DNA of 64,000 bases from Curtobacterium sp. 458. Lineage in GTDB: Bacteria > Actinomycetota > Actinomycetes > Actinomycetales > Microbacteriaceae. This document shows positions 63,843 to 64,000 of the stretch, in pieces. Position 1 is the first letter of the stretch. Each line of letters starts with the position of its first letter. The translations under genes were made by a program, and so were the position numbers. The stretch spans positions 3,615,617-3,679,616 of the forward strand of contig NZ_CP129104.1 of NCBI RefSeq assembly GCF_030406605.1, given 5' to 3'. The notes beneath the pieces were generated by a model. That model was not told the DNA's origin. It did no database searches and saw only the letters and a program-made list of their open reading frames with translations.

Positions 63843-64000
63843 TCAGGCGGCGCGGCCCGACACCGCGTGGGCGTTCCGTCGGACGGAGGGCAGGGGTCGG
63901 TGGTCGCGGACGAGGGCGAGGACTTCGCGGAGGCGTCGGTCGATGCCCCACTTCGTGACCAGGGTGAGTGATTCGCGGACGATGTTGCCGCTCATCTTCG
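63843..64000 (-). CDS. C-terminal part of a GT2 glycosyltransferase, polyprenol-phosphate-mannose-synthase-like
   Basis: The frame enters from the right edge and ends at a TGA (63845-63843). The 51 visible residues read KMSGNIVRESLTLVTKWG followed by a basic helical tail (IDRRLREVLALVRDH). The KMSGNIV segment matches the end of dolichol/polyprenol-phosphate mannose synthases (family GT2), in which SKMSG precedes a terminal amphipathic region. The catalytic half lies outside the window. Confidence 0.7.
   Translation of the reverse strand, partial: KMSGNIVRESLTLVTKWGIDRRLREVLALVRDHRPLPSVRRNAHAVSGRAA

Overview
This 64 kb window is a piece of a very GC-rich actinobacterial chromosome. Three things point to the family Microbacteriaceae, most likely a Curtobacterium-like organism: the tig / clpP1-clpP2 / clpX neighbourhood, a mycothiol-type oxidoreductase, and the very frequent TANNNT boxes 6-7 nt in front of start codons (leaderless transcripts). 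The genus is my inference; it is not proved by the sequence. Most of the window is dense chromosomal housekeeping and metabolism. There is no prophage, plasmid or CRISPR array, and I see no complete insertion sequence.

Layout. 1-8.3 kb: M3 peptidase, clpX, a copper-type ycnI-copC pair lying between clpX and clpP2-clpP1, trigger factor, tRNA-Pro. 8.4-10.4 kb: small membrane protein, tRNA-Gly followed by a tandem array made of its own 3' end, an ArsR-like repressor with a 32-bp palindromic operator, a DUF1905 protein. 10.5-20.7 kb: a sugar-utilisation island consisting of a secreted Endo-H-like GH18, a GH38 alpha-mannosidase, a clan GH-A (GH5-like) glycosidase, an ABC sugar importer and a divergent LacI regulator, which together read as a high-mannose N-glycan harvesting system. 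20.8-24.5 kb: EamA exporter and a LuxR-type two-component system. 24.5-31 kb: beta-lactamase-fold hydrolase, PaiB-like protein, amidohydrolase, Nei-type glycosylase, rpiB, and an XRE-cupin / GNAT pair whose start codons overlap head to head. 31-40.9 kb: DsbA-like protein, pepN, MscS channel, truncated haemoglobin, SDR, two thioesterases, ettA.

41-46 kb: secreted protein of unknown function, SSB paralogue, msrA, an anchored protein with a long disordered tail, tRNA-Arg, P-loop kinase-like protein. 46.2-49.2 kb: a compact neuA-neuB-glycosyltransferase-like operon for a nonulosonate-type surface glycan. 49.8-52.8 kb: MarR-MFS operon, oligoribonuclease, tRNA-His, small zincin. 52.8-56.7 kb: TPP-riboswitch-controlled ykoE-ykoD-ykoC type ECF importer with a P-loop kinase-like gene at the end. 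56.8-63.7 kb: GerW-like protein and a glgX-treY-treZ operon that converts glycogen to trehalose. The window ends in the C-terminus of a GT2 polyprenol-phosphate-mannose-synthase-like gene.

Structure beyond genes. A short sequence family with the core GCCTCC(A/C)G(G/T)CC recurs at least 13 times. It often forms perfect hairpins between genes (up to 22 bp of stem), but it also occurs inside reading frames, where it encodes GLEAR or RASRP(D/G). Many genes start within 6-7 nt of a -10-like box, so leaderless transcription looks like the normal mode here.
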